DNA of 64,000 bases from Euglena gracilis (taxonomy: Eukaryota > Euglenida > Euglenophyceae > Euglenales). A program made the position numbers and the translations under genes. The notes below the pieces were generated by a model. That model was not told the DNA's origin. It was given only the letters and a program-made list of their open reading frames with translations, and did no database searches. Numbering within the stretch: the first letter of the stretch is position 1; each line of letters opens with the position of its first letter. The stretch lies in contig CP154955.1 of NCBI GenBank assembly GCA_039621445.1, positions 5,694,785 through 5,758,784 on the forward strand, read 5' to 3'. Positions 22,151 to 32,460 of the stretch are shown piece after piece.

Positions 22151-23080
22151 CAAGAAATAATGACTGCCCAGAAAATTCTGAGGGAATACGAATGTGCAGA
22201 GGAAAACAGGCAAATCACACCAGAGGAGGCAAAACATTTGGTCCCTTATTTTATCATTTCCAAAAAGGAAGGGGTAAAAACAAAGGAAAGACTAATTTCA
22301 GATTGTCGACAGTTAAATCACCATTTCACGCCCCAGAAGTTCAGATTGGAACACATGGGAAACATCTTCCCATATTTAAGGACAGGTTGCTTCTGTGGAA
22401 AAATCGACCTGAAAGCTGCATATTTCCATCTACAGCTGCACAGCAGCTTAGAAAAGTATGTTTGCATGCAGGTGGGGGGAGAAACCTGGCAGTTTCAAGC
22501 TGCATGCTTTGGTATAAGCAGCCTGCCACAAAAATTTATGACTCTCATGAGAGCCTGGGAAAGGAAATGGAGAAAGGAGGGCAAGGTAGTTTTCATCTAC
22601 CTAGACGACATTTTGCTGTTAGCCCCCAGCAAAAAGACAGCAGCCCAGCATTTGGCAGAGACAAAAAGAGACCTTTTACTGGCAGGTTTCAGATTAAACC
22701 TCCCCAAATCCTGTCTGGAACCCACACAGGAGATAAAGCATTTGGGTCAGTGGGTCAATTTGAAAAAAGGCCAGCTGGAAATTCCACAGGAAAAACTGAA
22801 ATCCTTAAGAAAGGAACTAGCCAAAGTGCTCACAGCACAAAAAATGAGCTGCAGAAAACTCAGTTCTATTGTGGGGCAAGTCAGAAGCTGTTTAGTCTCA
22901 ATGCCATTTCCTAGAATTCTGACAGATCAACTTTGCAAAATGGTGGATCTGCACACAAAGTGGGGTTGGGACCACACCCTAACCATTCCCCAGGGGGTCA
23001 AGGATGAAATTGTGGAGTTAAAAGCGTTTTTGCAGCCAGGTGTGGGCAGAGCCTTTCAATCCCAAGCCTCTCAGGAACTG
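22150..23080 (+). CDS. E2 reverse transcriptase
   Basis: Intact within the 711-codon frame. Motifs: ITPEEAKHLVPYFIISKKEG, ERLISDCRQLN, CGKIDLKAAYFHLQL, GGETWQFQAACFGISSLPQ, FIYLDDILLLAPS (catalytic IYLDD at about 22594-22608), LNLPKSC, and the thumb LSSIVGQVRSCL. These are the RT blocks of DIRS elements, which are distantly allied to Ty3 RTs. The frame ends at a TAG just inside RNase H. Confidence 0.93.
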
Positions 23081-23084
23081 TTCT

Positions 23085-23440
23085 CAGACAGCAGCACCTG
23101 GTAGTGGGGGGGGGGCTGGACAAAAACTCTGGTCAAAAGGTCCAAGATTTCTGGAGGGACCTGCGTGTCCTTCACATCAATCAAAAAGAATTGATGTCTG
23201 CAGTGGAAACTGTAAAGGCTTTGACAAAAACCAAAACAAACCATTGTTCTTCATGTGGACAGCCAGGTGGCTGTAAGTTACTTAACAAAATGGGGAGGCA
23301 AAAAGCCATACCTAAAATCCATCCTAAAACCCCTTCTATACCATTGCCAAGAAAAGCAAATCAACTTGCAGGTGGTTTGGGTTCCCACAAAAGAACAATT
23401 GGCAGACTCCCTGACCAGGGAGCAAAAAGATCCAGGGGAT
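23085..23440 (+). pseudogene. E2 RNase H
   Basis: Begins SDSSTW then an in-frame TAG at about 23102, where E3 has an open SDSSTHAWGGLD. Afterwards GGGLDKNSGQKVQDFWRDL, HINQKELMSAVETV, MDSQVAVSYL and LADSLTREQ follow, spread over two registers. The catalytic acidic residues are present. Confidence 0.78.
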
Positions 23441-23499
23441 TACACCCTGAACATGACCATTTTTCACCAGATTCTGAAGTTTTTCAAAAACCACATCAC

Positions 23500-23746
23500 C
23501 CCAGAGGTGGACATGTTTTGCACACCCAGCAACAAAAAAATCCCCAAGTTCATTTGTCGATACCCCCACCAAGGGGCTTTGTTGGTGGATGCTCTGAAGG
23601 CAGATTTAAAGGGTCTCCCCCCAGTTTATGCCAACCCACCCTGGAGCATCATCCCCCAGTGGGTTCAGAGATTGATGCTAAACCCAGACCTGAGTTGTCT
23701 GTTGATTGTACCCCACCGGGCTTCGACATCATGGTGCGCCAATTAA
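23500..23746 (+). CDS. E2 Dam-like methyltransferase domain
   Basis: Open frame (23255-23746) with VDMFCTPSNKKIPKF, ALLVDALKADL, VYANPPWSIIPQWVQRLM and LLIVPH. Same architecture as E1 and E3. NPPW is motif IV. In E2 the frame stops just after the domain, and the recombinase continues in an overlapping register. Confidence 0.82.
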
Positions 23747-24790
23747 TGTCAATCAGGCAGCCAGGCAGCAAAGTTTTGTTGGTACTACCCCCAATGGGGT
23801 CTGTTCACCAACTGCTGGGGGGAGGAGATGCCCCCCCCCCCAAGGTGGAATTTGGCCTGCTTGATTGTGTCAGGCAAATATTACAATCCCAGGAAGTTTC
23901 GATGTCCAGTATCGACACTTACATAAAAAATCTGGGAAATGTCAAAAGATATGATTCAGCGTTCAAGGCTTTGATGGGCCAATTGTTGCACAAAGGGGTG
24001 CCCCTGCAGGACTGCACAGTCCATAAGATGGCTGAAGCCATCCTGGATCTTGCCACCCACAACCTCAACACTGCACGAAAATACATATGCCGCAGTTTTA
24101 TTGCTCCAAGGGTTTGGGTCATTGAGGTTTTCCCCCCTTTTGTCGCCATTGAAGAGGAAATGCAATTCCAATGTCTGAAAGTATGCCCATTTTTGGGACC
24201 CCACTGATTTGCTAGACAACATCATCAGGAGATCCAAACCCCTCTCAGAACTCTCTGTGAAAGAGCTCAGAAACAGGCTCATCATCTGTTGGAGGCTGTT
24301 GGCCCTCCACAGGGGGGTTGATTTAGCCAGGACACAGCGGAAAATCAGTTTTGTGGGAGAAAAAAATTTTCATTTTATTGCAAAGGAAAGGGTGGCAATT
24401 CCCAAGATGGGAGGAAATTTGATTTTGCCACACACCCCCCTCATCAGCCCCTGGCATTTATTGAAAGAGTATGTGGAAAGGAGAGCCCACATGTTTGGAC
24501 ACAAAATTAATTTGTTATGGTCTTTGGATGGCAAAAGACATTTGACATCTGAAAGGGTGAATTGCCTCACCAAAGAAATTCTGCAGGAGGGGGGGGTGGA
24601 CACCACCCACTGGAAACCCCACAGCACCAGAGGGGCTGGGGTTTTATGGTGGAAAAATGCTGGTTTGCAAGTGGAAGAAGTCCAGCAATTGGGTCAGTGG
24701 AAAAATTTTGGGGCATTCCAAGCCCATTATTTGAGGCTAGGTGTTGTGTCAAAAATTCAGAATATTATGGCCCAAAGGGGGGTGCACAGT
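23720..24790 (+). pseudogene. E2 tyrosine recombinase
   Basis: The N-terminal half is in the 23104-24207 frame (LLDCVRQILQSQEVSMSS, RYDSAFKAL), the catalytic half in 24209-25144. One register change lies near 24060-24210. Catalytic residues: Arg in LALHRGVDLARTQ (about 24305-24340), HSTRGAG (about 24619-24640), W in LGQWKNFGAFQ, and Tyr in HYLRLG (about 24727-24744). The catalytic half is uninterrupted and looks competent. Confidence 0.88.
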
Positions 24791-24792
24791 AC

Positions 24793-25275
24793 CTCACCAT
24801 CTCGAAGTGCGGAGCCCGAATGGTCTCGGACTCCCACGACAGAGGAAGGGGGAGGAAGGGACCAAGAGGGCGAAGCACAAGAAGATGGTGAGCCCAAGCC
24901 TCCCACCCAAAAAATCAGCAGAAGAAGAAAGACATCCCAACCAGAAAGGGGACCCCCGACCAAGCAGCCCCAACCACCCACCCAGAAACACACCAGAAAG
25001 AGACAACCATCCCCATCGACGGGGGGGACCCCACCAAGCGACCATGGGAGAGGGGGGGGGGGGGCGTGGCCACGACGGTTCAGCTTCGCCAAAGTGTCGG
25101 AAGAGGCCTCATCGTCGCCATCTCCGGCAACAAAGGCGCAGTAAGACGCACCCCCCCGCGCACGCACAAACGCACCAGAGCAGAGCAGCCGGCAAGGAAA
25201 GCAGTACCTCACCATCTTCTTGTGCTTCGCCCTCTTGGTCCCTTCCTCCCCCTTCCTCTGTCGTGGGAGTCCGAC
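24793..25275. repeat. E2 right-end foldback
   Basis: Arm 24793-24892 pairs with 25208-25275. The loop of about 315 bp resembles the E1 loop (shared ACCAGAAAGAGACAACCAT and the CCCCCGACCAAGCAG segment). Confidence 0.75.
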
Positions 25276-25524
25276 AGTCTGGCGCACAAAATCTCACCAG
25301 ACCGAAGTGCGCAGCCTGAGTGGTCATTCACTCTGGGGGGCCTTTAGGGAACCGGGAGGAAATGACCAGGAGGGCGAAGCGCACGGGCATGGGGAAAAAA
25401 CGATTCGAAGCTGCACCAGACGCCGGGGGGGGAAGCATGAACACCGCCTCCGGCAACAAATGCGCAGTAGGAAGCACCGCGCCAAAGAACACACCATGAA
25501 CAAACAGCCGGCACAAGCAGACAC
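25276..25524. repeat. Nested DIRS terminal fragment
   Basis: 25290-25400 (CTCACCAGACCGAAGTGC, then AAATGACCAGGAGGGCGAAGC) is inverse to 30604-30665 right of E3. It looks like the outer part of another terminal repeat set, possibly the true outer ends of E3 or of a lost copy. Confidence 0.5.
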
Positions 25525-25799
25525 CTCGGGCTCCGCACTTTGCCATTGTGAGGCCATGCCTTGTTCGCCGGCGGTGTTGTGTGATTGTTCGTTGTGCTGG
25601 GTTAGGAGGTCCCGCTTAGTGCCTTTCTTCGCCGGAGTTGGCTGATTCCTAATCTTGCCCTTCGACACGGAAGAAGACAGAAACTTTCAAAGAACAGAGT
25701 TGGAAGAGATCAAGAGAATACAATATCAATATTCAGAACCTGTAGAACCTGCAGAATATCAAATTCAAGAAATTATTTCAACTTTGACATTGGAAGTCA

Positions 25800-27040
25800 A
25801 TGCAGAATGTGGAGAACGAATTGGAATTATCAAGTCGACAACCTGGACAAAGTGCAGAACAAGAAGCGCCAGCTGGAGAACTTGGAGATGCGGTTTCAAC
25901 GTGGCGAACCGTGGCCAGCACTTCCCCCCCACCACACATCTCAGCAGCAAAAATTTTTCAGCAGCAGACAACCACACACAGTGATGGCCATGGACCCTGG
26001 CAAACAGTGGGCAAAAAGCCCAGGCGACAACGAAAGACATTGGGTACCCAGGGTCAAGACCCATCACATTTCAAATTGGGGTTCAAGAAACCTTCAACAT
26101 TGGCAGGCCCAGCCCAGAGACCAACAGCCCCAGCCCACAGGGCAAATGTCCCCAACCTATCAAGATGGAATCAGGGACAAGGGGGCCAGTCAAACATTGG
26201 GAAGCCAGCAAATGGCCCAGTCTGGAGCAGAATGCCCACAGGAAGGGGCAAAAAAGGTCTGTACCGACCAGCTTTTTCAAATTCAGCCCACAACCCCATT
26301 CCAGGGGGGAAGGGGGTGGCCCAGCAACAGGGCTCCCCCAGATTTCAATTGGGCATGGCAAGAAGCCAGAACTTACAGCCCCGGCCATGGAGGCCAGAAC
26401 AAAGGGGGCTTGAGCCAAGGTGGCCAATACAAGGGCTATGGCAGCCATACAAGGGGTGGACCTCCAGAGGCCCCCCAGAAGCTAAAGGGCAGCCCCCCAG
26501 GGGCTTTGTATTTAACAAATGCCCAGCCCCAGGAGGAACAGGGGGAAGGGGAAGGACCCCCACAAGTATTTATTCATCAACCTTCAAATCTCCCAGTGAA
26601 ATCAAGAAGGGGGGGACCCACAGAGGCCCCCCTATGGTATGGCTACCAACACCATCATCATCAAGGAGGCCTGATAGGCAACACAGGGGCAGTAAGCCCT
26701 ATGGTATGCATTCCAACAACAAGATCCTCCAGAGAGAGAGTGAGAAGAGAGGAGAGTGCATGCACATCCCCCCAGGAAAACTTTCCTTTTCCAAGGGCTC
26801 AAGCCCTAGGGGCCCCAAGGGTGCAATGTCCAACACCCTCAACCCAGCCCCCCCAAAATCGTCTCATTCAAGAAATAAATTCCATGGAGGAGAAATGGGG
26901 AGACACCCCCCTGCATCAAAGGCTACAAATAAGCCTAAAATGGTGGAAAAAACATGCCCCCCCAGCAACATGTCGACTCATCAAGGATGGCATTCAGCCC
27001 CCCTGGGTTCATCACCCAAAATTATCCACCCACCCAAAAA
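25800..27040 (+). CDS. E3 gag-like region, two open frames
   Basis: Frames 25800-27500 (566 codons) and 25807-27561 (584 codons) overlap almost completely. The first holds the conserved SDGHGPWQTVGKKPRRQRK; the second runs into RT. Both are rich in Pro, Gly, Gln and Arg, with W-R-P repeats in the first (RPWRPEQRG, PRWPIQGLW). As in E2, I infer that the first is gag-like and that RT is reached by a register change. Composition bias against A/T could also keep both frames open by chance. Confidence 0.5.
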
Positions 27041-27480
27041 CCAGAGCAAATTTAGACCTGAAACAGGCAGAAAAAATTCTGCAGGATTACGAAAAGTCTG
27101 GATCCGTAAAGAGGGTGGGGGATTCGAACTCACAACATTTAATCCCCTGGTTTCTAATTTCAAAACCAGAGGGGGAACAGACCAAATGGAGGTTGATAAG
27201 CGACTGCAGGGAACTAAATCAACAGTTCCAGGCAAAACCTTTCAGGCTGGATCACATCCAGCACATTTTTCCAGTTTTGGAAAAAGGCCACTGGGCAGCC
27301 AAAATCGACTTGAAGGATGCCTATTTTCACATCCCTGCAAGCCAGGCCCTAAGGCCATTTCTAAGGCATCAGGTGGGGGGGCAAACCTGGGAGTTTCAAG
27401 TAGGATGTTTTGGGCTCAATGTAATGCCCCAAATTTTCATGTCAGTAATGAAAACATTCGAAAAGCTGTGGAGAAAAAGG
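27040..27480 (+). pseudogene. E3 reverse transcriptase, 5' half
   Basis: In the 584-codon frame: LIPWFLISKPEGEQTKWRL, SDCRELNQQF, AAKIDLKDAYFHI, GGQTWEFQVGCFGLNVMPQ. The frame meets the inserted DNA element at 27486, about ten residues before the catalytic YLDD. Confidence 0.9.
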
Positions 27481-27485
27481 GGGAT

Positions 27486-27991
27486 CAGGGAATTTCTTAA
27501 GGACCCCCCGGGGGGGGGGGTCCAGCCTCCGGCTGGCAAAAAGGCTGCTGGCTGGATTTGAGCTGCTGGCTGGACCCCCCCCCCCGGGGGGGGGGGGGGG
27601 GTGGGGGGGGGGTCCGGGGCTGGAGCGGGCTGGGCTGGGCTGGGTCGAGGAAAAACAAAATTTTCTAACACATTTTGGCCATTTTCGACATTTTGATGGG
27701 TGGAGCTAGATCAAGGCTGGGGGGCTGTGATGGAGGGGCTGTGATGAGGGGGAAAAATGCAGGGATAAGTGAGCTGGACAGCCCAGTTGGCTGGCCGGCC
27801 TTCGGCCGGCTGGGCCGGCCTTCGGCCGGCTGGCCCGGCCTCCGGCCGGGCTGGACCCGACTTTATTTCACTCGACCCCGGGGGGGGGGGGCTCCCAGCC
27901 CGAATTTGGGCTGCTGGCTGGATTTGAGCTGCTGGCTGGCTGGACCCCCCCCCCCGGGGGTAGGGTACCCTCCGGCTTAAGAAATTCCCTG
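27486..27991. mobile_element. hAT-like non-autonomous DNA element
   Basis: 506 bp with perfect 16-bp terminal inverted repeats (CAGGGAATTTCTTAAG and its complement) and an 8-bp target duplication AGGGGGAT at 27478-27485 and 27992-27999. An 8-bp duplication with CAG-starting termini fits the hAT superfamily. There is no transposase. The interior is made of G/C runs and CCGGCC/GGCTGG repeats. Removing it would restore RT continuity to the YLDD box. A related partial copy lies at 47605-47735. Confidence 0.88.
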
Positions 27992-27999
27992 AGGGGGAT

Positions 28000-28480
28000 C
28001 CAGGTTTTTATTTACCTGGACGACATTTTGCTGGTGGCCCCAACACAAAACATTTTGCAAAATCACCTGAACACAGTGGTCAGGGATTTAATCAGCTCAG
28101 GTTTCAAAATAAATGTCAAAAAGTCCACCCTGCAGCCCACCCAAGTGGTAAATCATCTGGGATTTCAACTAAACTTTCAAGAAGGAAAACTGCAGGTTCC
28201 TCCCCAGAAGATCAAAACAATAAAAAAGGAACTGGGAAAAATTGTCAAAAAAGATTACATGTCAAAAAGGCAATTGGCTGCCATTTTGGGCCAAATAAGG
28301 TGCAATCTTATGGCCCTGCCCTTTCTAAGGGCATTTACAGATGCCCTGGCAAATTTTTTAGTTACAAACTCTGCAGCCCCCTGGGATTCAAAACATCCCA
28401 TTTCCCAGGACATCAAGGCCCAATTAAGGGAAATAAAAATTTTACTGGACACCTGGGGGGGCAGACCCTTCCCCCAAAAC
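28000..28480 (+). pseudogene. E3 reverse transcriptase, 3' half
   Basis: Resumes with VFIYLDDILLVAP (28004 onward), then FKINVKKSTL, VNHLGFQLNF and the thumb LAAILGQIRCNLMALPFLR. It continues in the same open frame into RNase H and the methyltransferase domain. Confidence 0.9.
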
Positions 28481-28880
28481 GCAACAAGAGAGTTGCACTC
28501 AGACAGCAGCACCCATGCCTGGGGGGGGCTGGACATTCGAACTGGAAAAATTGTCCAGGAATTTTGGAGAGAAAACTCCATTTTACACATCAATGTAAAG
28601 GAGTTAAGTGCTGCCATAAGCACAGTGAAAAGTCTCAGCAAGCCAGGAGAAACTGTGTCCCTGTCAGTGGACAATCAAGTCATTTATTATTACTTAACAA
28701 AAGGGGGGGGCAAGAAAGATCCCTTCAACACAATGCTAAGACCATTTTTCAAATGGTGCATGGAGAAAAATGTCAATCTCCAAGTAAACTGGGTCCCCTC
28801 AAAAGAATGCCTGGCAGACCCTATAAGCAGATGGGAAATGGACAGGGGGGATTACTCACTGGACCCCAAACTTTTTCACT
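28481..28880 (+). CDS. E3 RNase H
   Basis: LHSDSSTHAWGGLD (first acidic residue), HINVKELSAAISTV (Glu), LSVDNQVIYYYL (Asp), and ECLADPISRW (final Asp). This is a complete set of DIRS RNase H motifs in one open frame. Confidence 0.88.
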
Positions 28881-28889
28881 GGCTGAAAC

Positions 28890-29353
28890 AGCAATTCAAG
28901 CATTACATAAATCTGGAAACAGACCTTTTTGCCTCCCCAGGCAACAGAAAACTGCCACAATTTGTGGCCAGGTGGCCCCACTGGGAGGCCACAGCAGTGG
29001 ACGCTTTACAATGTCCACTGGACAACATGGGGGGACTCTATGCAAACCCCCCCTTGTCAGTGATTCAAAAATTTCTGCCCAGATTAAAAAAGTTTCCACA
29101 GGCCAAAGTTTTGATGGTCACCCCCTACTGGGATTCAGCCACCTGGTGGCCCCAGTTAATAAAAATGAAAGTGCCAGGGACCCCCTGCCTAAAAATCACC
29201 CCCTACAGGGGTATGTTCACCAACTGCAAGGGGGAAAAAATGCCACCACCCAGGTGGCCCCTCCTTTGCATGATTTGCTCAGGCAAATTCTGGAGGGGAA
29301 ACAAATACAAAATTCAACCATTAAAGATTTCCTGGGAAGAAACCCTAGTTTGA
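28890..29353 (+). CDS. E3 Dam-like methyltransferase domain
   Basis: The frame continues from RNase H. It reads ETDLFASPGNRKLPQF, WEATAVDALQCPL, GLYANPPLSVIQKFLPRL, VLMVTPYWDSATWWPQL and EKMPPPRWP. The motif order equals the phage/DIRS Dam-like family. Motif IV is NPPL here; the aromatic fourth residue is lost, so catalysis may be weakened. The gypsy1 domain at 10.1-10.7 kb aligns with this one across all blocks. The frame overlaps the start of the recombinase by about 150 bp. Confidence 0.88.
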
Positions 29354-30310
29354 AAAGGTACCAAAGTGCCTTTACGCTTTTATGGGTGATTCTGGACAAA
29401 ATGGGGGTGCCCCCCCCTTTAGCCACCACTGACCAAGTGGCTGACGCTTTAATTCAACTTTTTCAATTTTCAAAGGCCCAAGCCCGTAATGCATACAGTG
29501 CTATGCTTTTGATCCCTGGCTTTGGTGGCCTAAGGTTTAATACCTTATTAGCACCTTATAAAAGGCTTTGGAACCAAAATCTGGAGAAGTATGGTGCTTT
29601 TTGGGATCCCCTCCCAATCCTCCAGGGGCTGGCAAGGCAGCCTGTGCCCACTGATATTTGTGCATTGCGCACACAGCTCATTTTCTGTTCACGCATCCTC
29701 TGTTTATATCGTTCATCTGATTTGGCACAAGTCAAAAGAACCACGAGTGTGTTGGGAGGGGCACCCTACATTCAAATCAAACGTAAAGGGCAAAAATTCC
29801 ACAAGTGGGAAAGAGTGGTCTCAATTCCCCAATATCCCCAAATCAGTCCCTTTCATTTAATTATGGCTTATGTGGCCGCCACCCGGTTTAACGTGCAGCC
29901 TGGGGGTCCCCTTCTGATTTCATTAAAACCCCCCTATACACCCATAAGTGCAGACACCATTGCTTCTATTACAAGAGAATTTTTGTCCAAACAAGGAGTA
30001 CCCCCCCAGGTGTGGGGACCCCACTCCACCAGAGGGGCAGGGGTTGGGTTACTCAAAAAATTGGGCCTTTCAGCCCAAGAAGTTTGTGAAATTGGTCAAT
30101 GGAAAGGGGTTGAGGCTTTTACAGCCCATTATCAAAGACTTGGTGCCCAAGGTGCCTTGGAAAATGCCCTGGCCCCCCTAATTTCAGTGCACAATCTGGC
30201 CTCACAATGGCAAAGTGCGGAGCCCGAGGTGTCTCGTACTCCCTCGAGGCAAGCCGAAAAGGGAGGAAGGGACACCGAGGGCGAAGCACAAAGACATTGT
30301 GAGCCCGACC
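29200..30310 (+). CDS. E3 tyrosine recombinase
   Basis: Occupies the 3' half of a 726-codon frame (28300-30480). N-terminal SAM-like part: LHDLLRQILEGKQIQNS, RYQSAFTLLWVIL. Catalytic part: Arg in CLYRSSDLAQVKR (about 29700), HSTRGAGVGLLKKLG (about 30022-30065), GQWKGVEAF, and the nucleophile Tyr in HYQRLG (about 30127). No stop or frame change; this is the best preserved enzyme in the three DIRS copies. The C-terminus runs into the terminal repeat, so its true end is uncertain. It acts on the circular DNA intermediate in DIRS transposition. Confidence 0.92.
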
Positions 30311-30600
30311 CCCCCCTCCCATTGAAAAAATTTGTCTTCAAACGCCCTCGGTCAGAAGCTGGGGGCCAGGGGGGGGAAGAGGGGGGGGGACCCCCCCAGG
30401 GGAAGAGACAACTCCATGGTCGCCACGTCGGAGACAATGCAGCCAACTCCGGCGAGGCGGCACTAAGCGGGACCTCCTAACCCAGCACAACGAACAATCA
30501 CACAACACCGCCGGCGAACAAGGCATGGCCTCACAATGTCTTTGTGCTTCGCCCTCGGTGTCCCTTCCTCCCTTTTCGGCTTGCCTCGAGGGAGTACGAG
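30188..30600. repeat. E3 right-end foldback
   Basis: Arm 30188-30303 (GCCTCACAATGGCAAAGTGC to AAGACATTGTGAG) pairs with 30531-30600. The loop contains 30444-30535, the inverse of the E3 left end at 25540-25620. The sequence differs from E1/E2 but the design is the same. Confidence 0.78.
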
Positions 30601-31619
30601 GATCTCACCCTGCCCTTGTGCTTCGCCCTCCTGGTCATTTGCTCCTGGTTCCTGAAAGGTCCCCGGGGTGCATCACTAGCGGTTTCCAGCATGGCCGGGG
30701 TCCACCCTTGGGGTTCCAGTGGTAACAAAGTTTTCGTAGCCGGGCTAGGCTGAACAGTTTTTGCGAAAAGTGCAGAAATTTTTTGAAAAAAGAGGTAAAT
30801 GCCTCGCCACCCCGCCCCCCGGGAATTGAAAAGAAGCCTGACAGAATTCTGGAATTTTTTCAGAACATTTTTCACAAAGTCCAGAAAAAAACTTTGCTCG
30901 GAATCAGGCTTCTGTTTTCTTCGCGGGAGGGTGGGCCCCGGGCCAAACTCCCACCCAGGGGGGAGGGGGGGTCCTGTCTGCACTTCTGCACAGGAATAAC
31001 TGGTGATTTGCTGAAAAGCCACCAAACGTACGATTTATAAAAAGAATTGCTGCCCACGAAAATGAGCAGACCTGGAAACCATTGAAGAATATAAACAGCG
31101 CAAATGACACCGGAGCACACAACCCAAAAAAAACACGCAGGGGCACAAATCAATGTGCAGCCAATGAAGCAGTTGATTGCGTCATAGACATCAAAGGGAG
31201 AGGATGATGACACATGGCTCGTTGTCAAAATGAAAATCACACATCCAAAATATACTTTCGCATGATGATCACAACAAGATTTGGCCCAAAAACAAGCAAA
31301 CAAACAAACAAACAACCTGAGGGAATACAGAAATTTTAGCAAGCCACATCATCACCCCCCCTTGTCGTTGACACGCCAATGTTCCAAGGAAGTAGCGACA
31401 CGGGGGGGGGGTCAACGACACGCTGTGTCAACAGGGGGAAGATCATCATTTTCAAATTGGACTCAAAATGAGCAGACAAAACCTTCAGCATGCAACCCGT
31501 ACAATGCATGTTATGTATTTTATGCTTGCTTTGCTGTTGAAAAATGTGCATGGCTTGATACATTTTGCAATTTTCAGCAGACAATTCTTCCATTGGTTCC
31601 ACCAGCCCCCCCCCACATG
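30601..31619. other. No gene recognised
   Basis: 30604-30665 is a DIRS terminal fragment (see 25276-25524). The rest shows no domain on either strand. 31360-31440 has GTTGACACG repeats next to G/C runs; related GTTGACACGGGG units recur at 40050-40130. Confidence 0.45.
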
Positions 31620-32460
31620 GTGTGGGGTCCAGGGGTTTTTTTAAGACCGGGGGAGGGGGGGGTCCCCCCCCCCACCCACCCACCCCCCTGGGGGGGGCCC
31701 CCCGGGGGGGGAGGGGGTCCCGGGGGACCCACAAAAAATGGTCGAAAAATCACGAAAAGTGCTAAAATAGAATTTTTTCGGCGCCTGCGGCGCCGAAAAG
31801 TATATCCCACCGCCCTCCGGGGGGGACCCCCCCGGGGGGGGGGGAGGGGGTCCGGCGGACCCACCCACCCTACCCCCCCCTCCAGGGATGGATGGGAAGC
31901 CTTCAGGGGGGGGGTGGGTCGGCGCCCCCCCGCCCGACACGGAGGGGGGGGGGGGTGGGTCGGACCCCCCCCTCCTACCTCGAAACTGAGGGGGGGCCGA
32001 AATTTTTTCGATTTCATGGACGGGCAAAGGGCCGGAAATTGGGTCAAAATCGGTCAAAAACCCCTGATTTGTCTTTGAAAATCGATCCAAAAAATGCTCA
32101 TTTTTTGAATTTTTTTGAACATGTTTTTGGAAGAAAACACCAACACATCAAAAAATGGGCAATATGGCCAAAAGTCAGCAAACGGGGTGTTTTTTGCTCA
32201 TTTTCCGGCGCGCAGCGCCGGAAGAAAATTTTCTGCTATTTTTGGCACCTGTCAAGGAGGGGGGGTGGGGGCGTCCGGACCCCCCTCCCAACATCTAGGA
32301 GGGGGGGAGGGTCCGGAGTCCCCCCCCCCCACCACCTTACCCCCCCCAGGGGGGGGGGGGTGGTCGGGACCCCCCCCTACCACCTACCTCAATACCGAAA
32401 GGCTTCCCATCCATCCCTGCCCCCCCCCCCCGGGGGTCCAAACTTAAAAAAATCCCTGGT
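31620..32460. repeat. G/C-run repeat module 1
   Basis: Non-coding repeat of alternating G/C runs (8-12 bases) and A/T-rich stretches. It includes a GGCGCC-TGC-GGCGCC hairpin (31783-31797) and a CGGCGC-GCA-GCGCCGG hairpin (32207-32221), and the segment ATTTCATGGACGGGCAAAGG (about 32008), which recurs at about 44421 and in altered form at about 35670 and 40645. Long frames across it are compositional artefacts. Confidence 0.7.

Larger units (their letters stand above)
20674..25275 (+). mobile_element. DIRS-like retrotransposon E2
   Basis: Most complete of the three copies. The left inverted repeat is 20674-20909: relative to the right repeat at 24793-24892 (in reverse complement) it carries about 130 bp of extra sequence between its two halves. 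Then come gag region, RT, RNase H, methyltransferase domain and recombinase, then the right foldback. It shares sequence 20674-20744 with the end of E1, so the two lie directly head to tail. Defects are few: a TAG in RNase H (about 23102) and a frame change near 24190-24210 in the recombinase. Confidence 0.88.
25525..30600 (+). mobile_element. DIRS-like retrotransposon E3
   Basis: A divergent relative of E1 and E2. The left end 25525-25620 (GGGCTCCGCACTTTGCCATT, then the GCCGGCGGTGTTGTGTGATT segment) is inverse to 30188-30230 and 30444-30535. It carries gag-like region, RT, RNase H, methyltransferase and recombinase. The RT is split by a 506-bp DNA element. Apart from that, its frames are unusually well preserved: 584 codons to the insertion, then 441 and 726 codons overlapping each other. 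Confidence 0.9.

Noticed and set aside
27095-27135. tRNA-like T-arm box GAGTTCGAATCC on minus
   Set aside because: The stems do not pair and no D-arm or anticodon arm fits; it lies inside RT coding sequence.
31281-32078. 265-codon plus frame and the opposite 149-157 codon frames
   Set aside because: Composed of Gly/Pro runs from G/C homopolymers within a repeat module; no domain.
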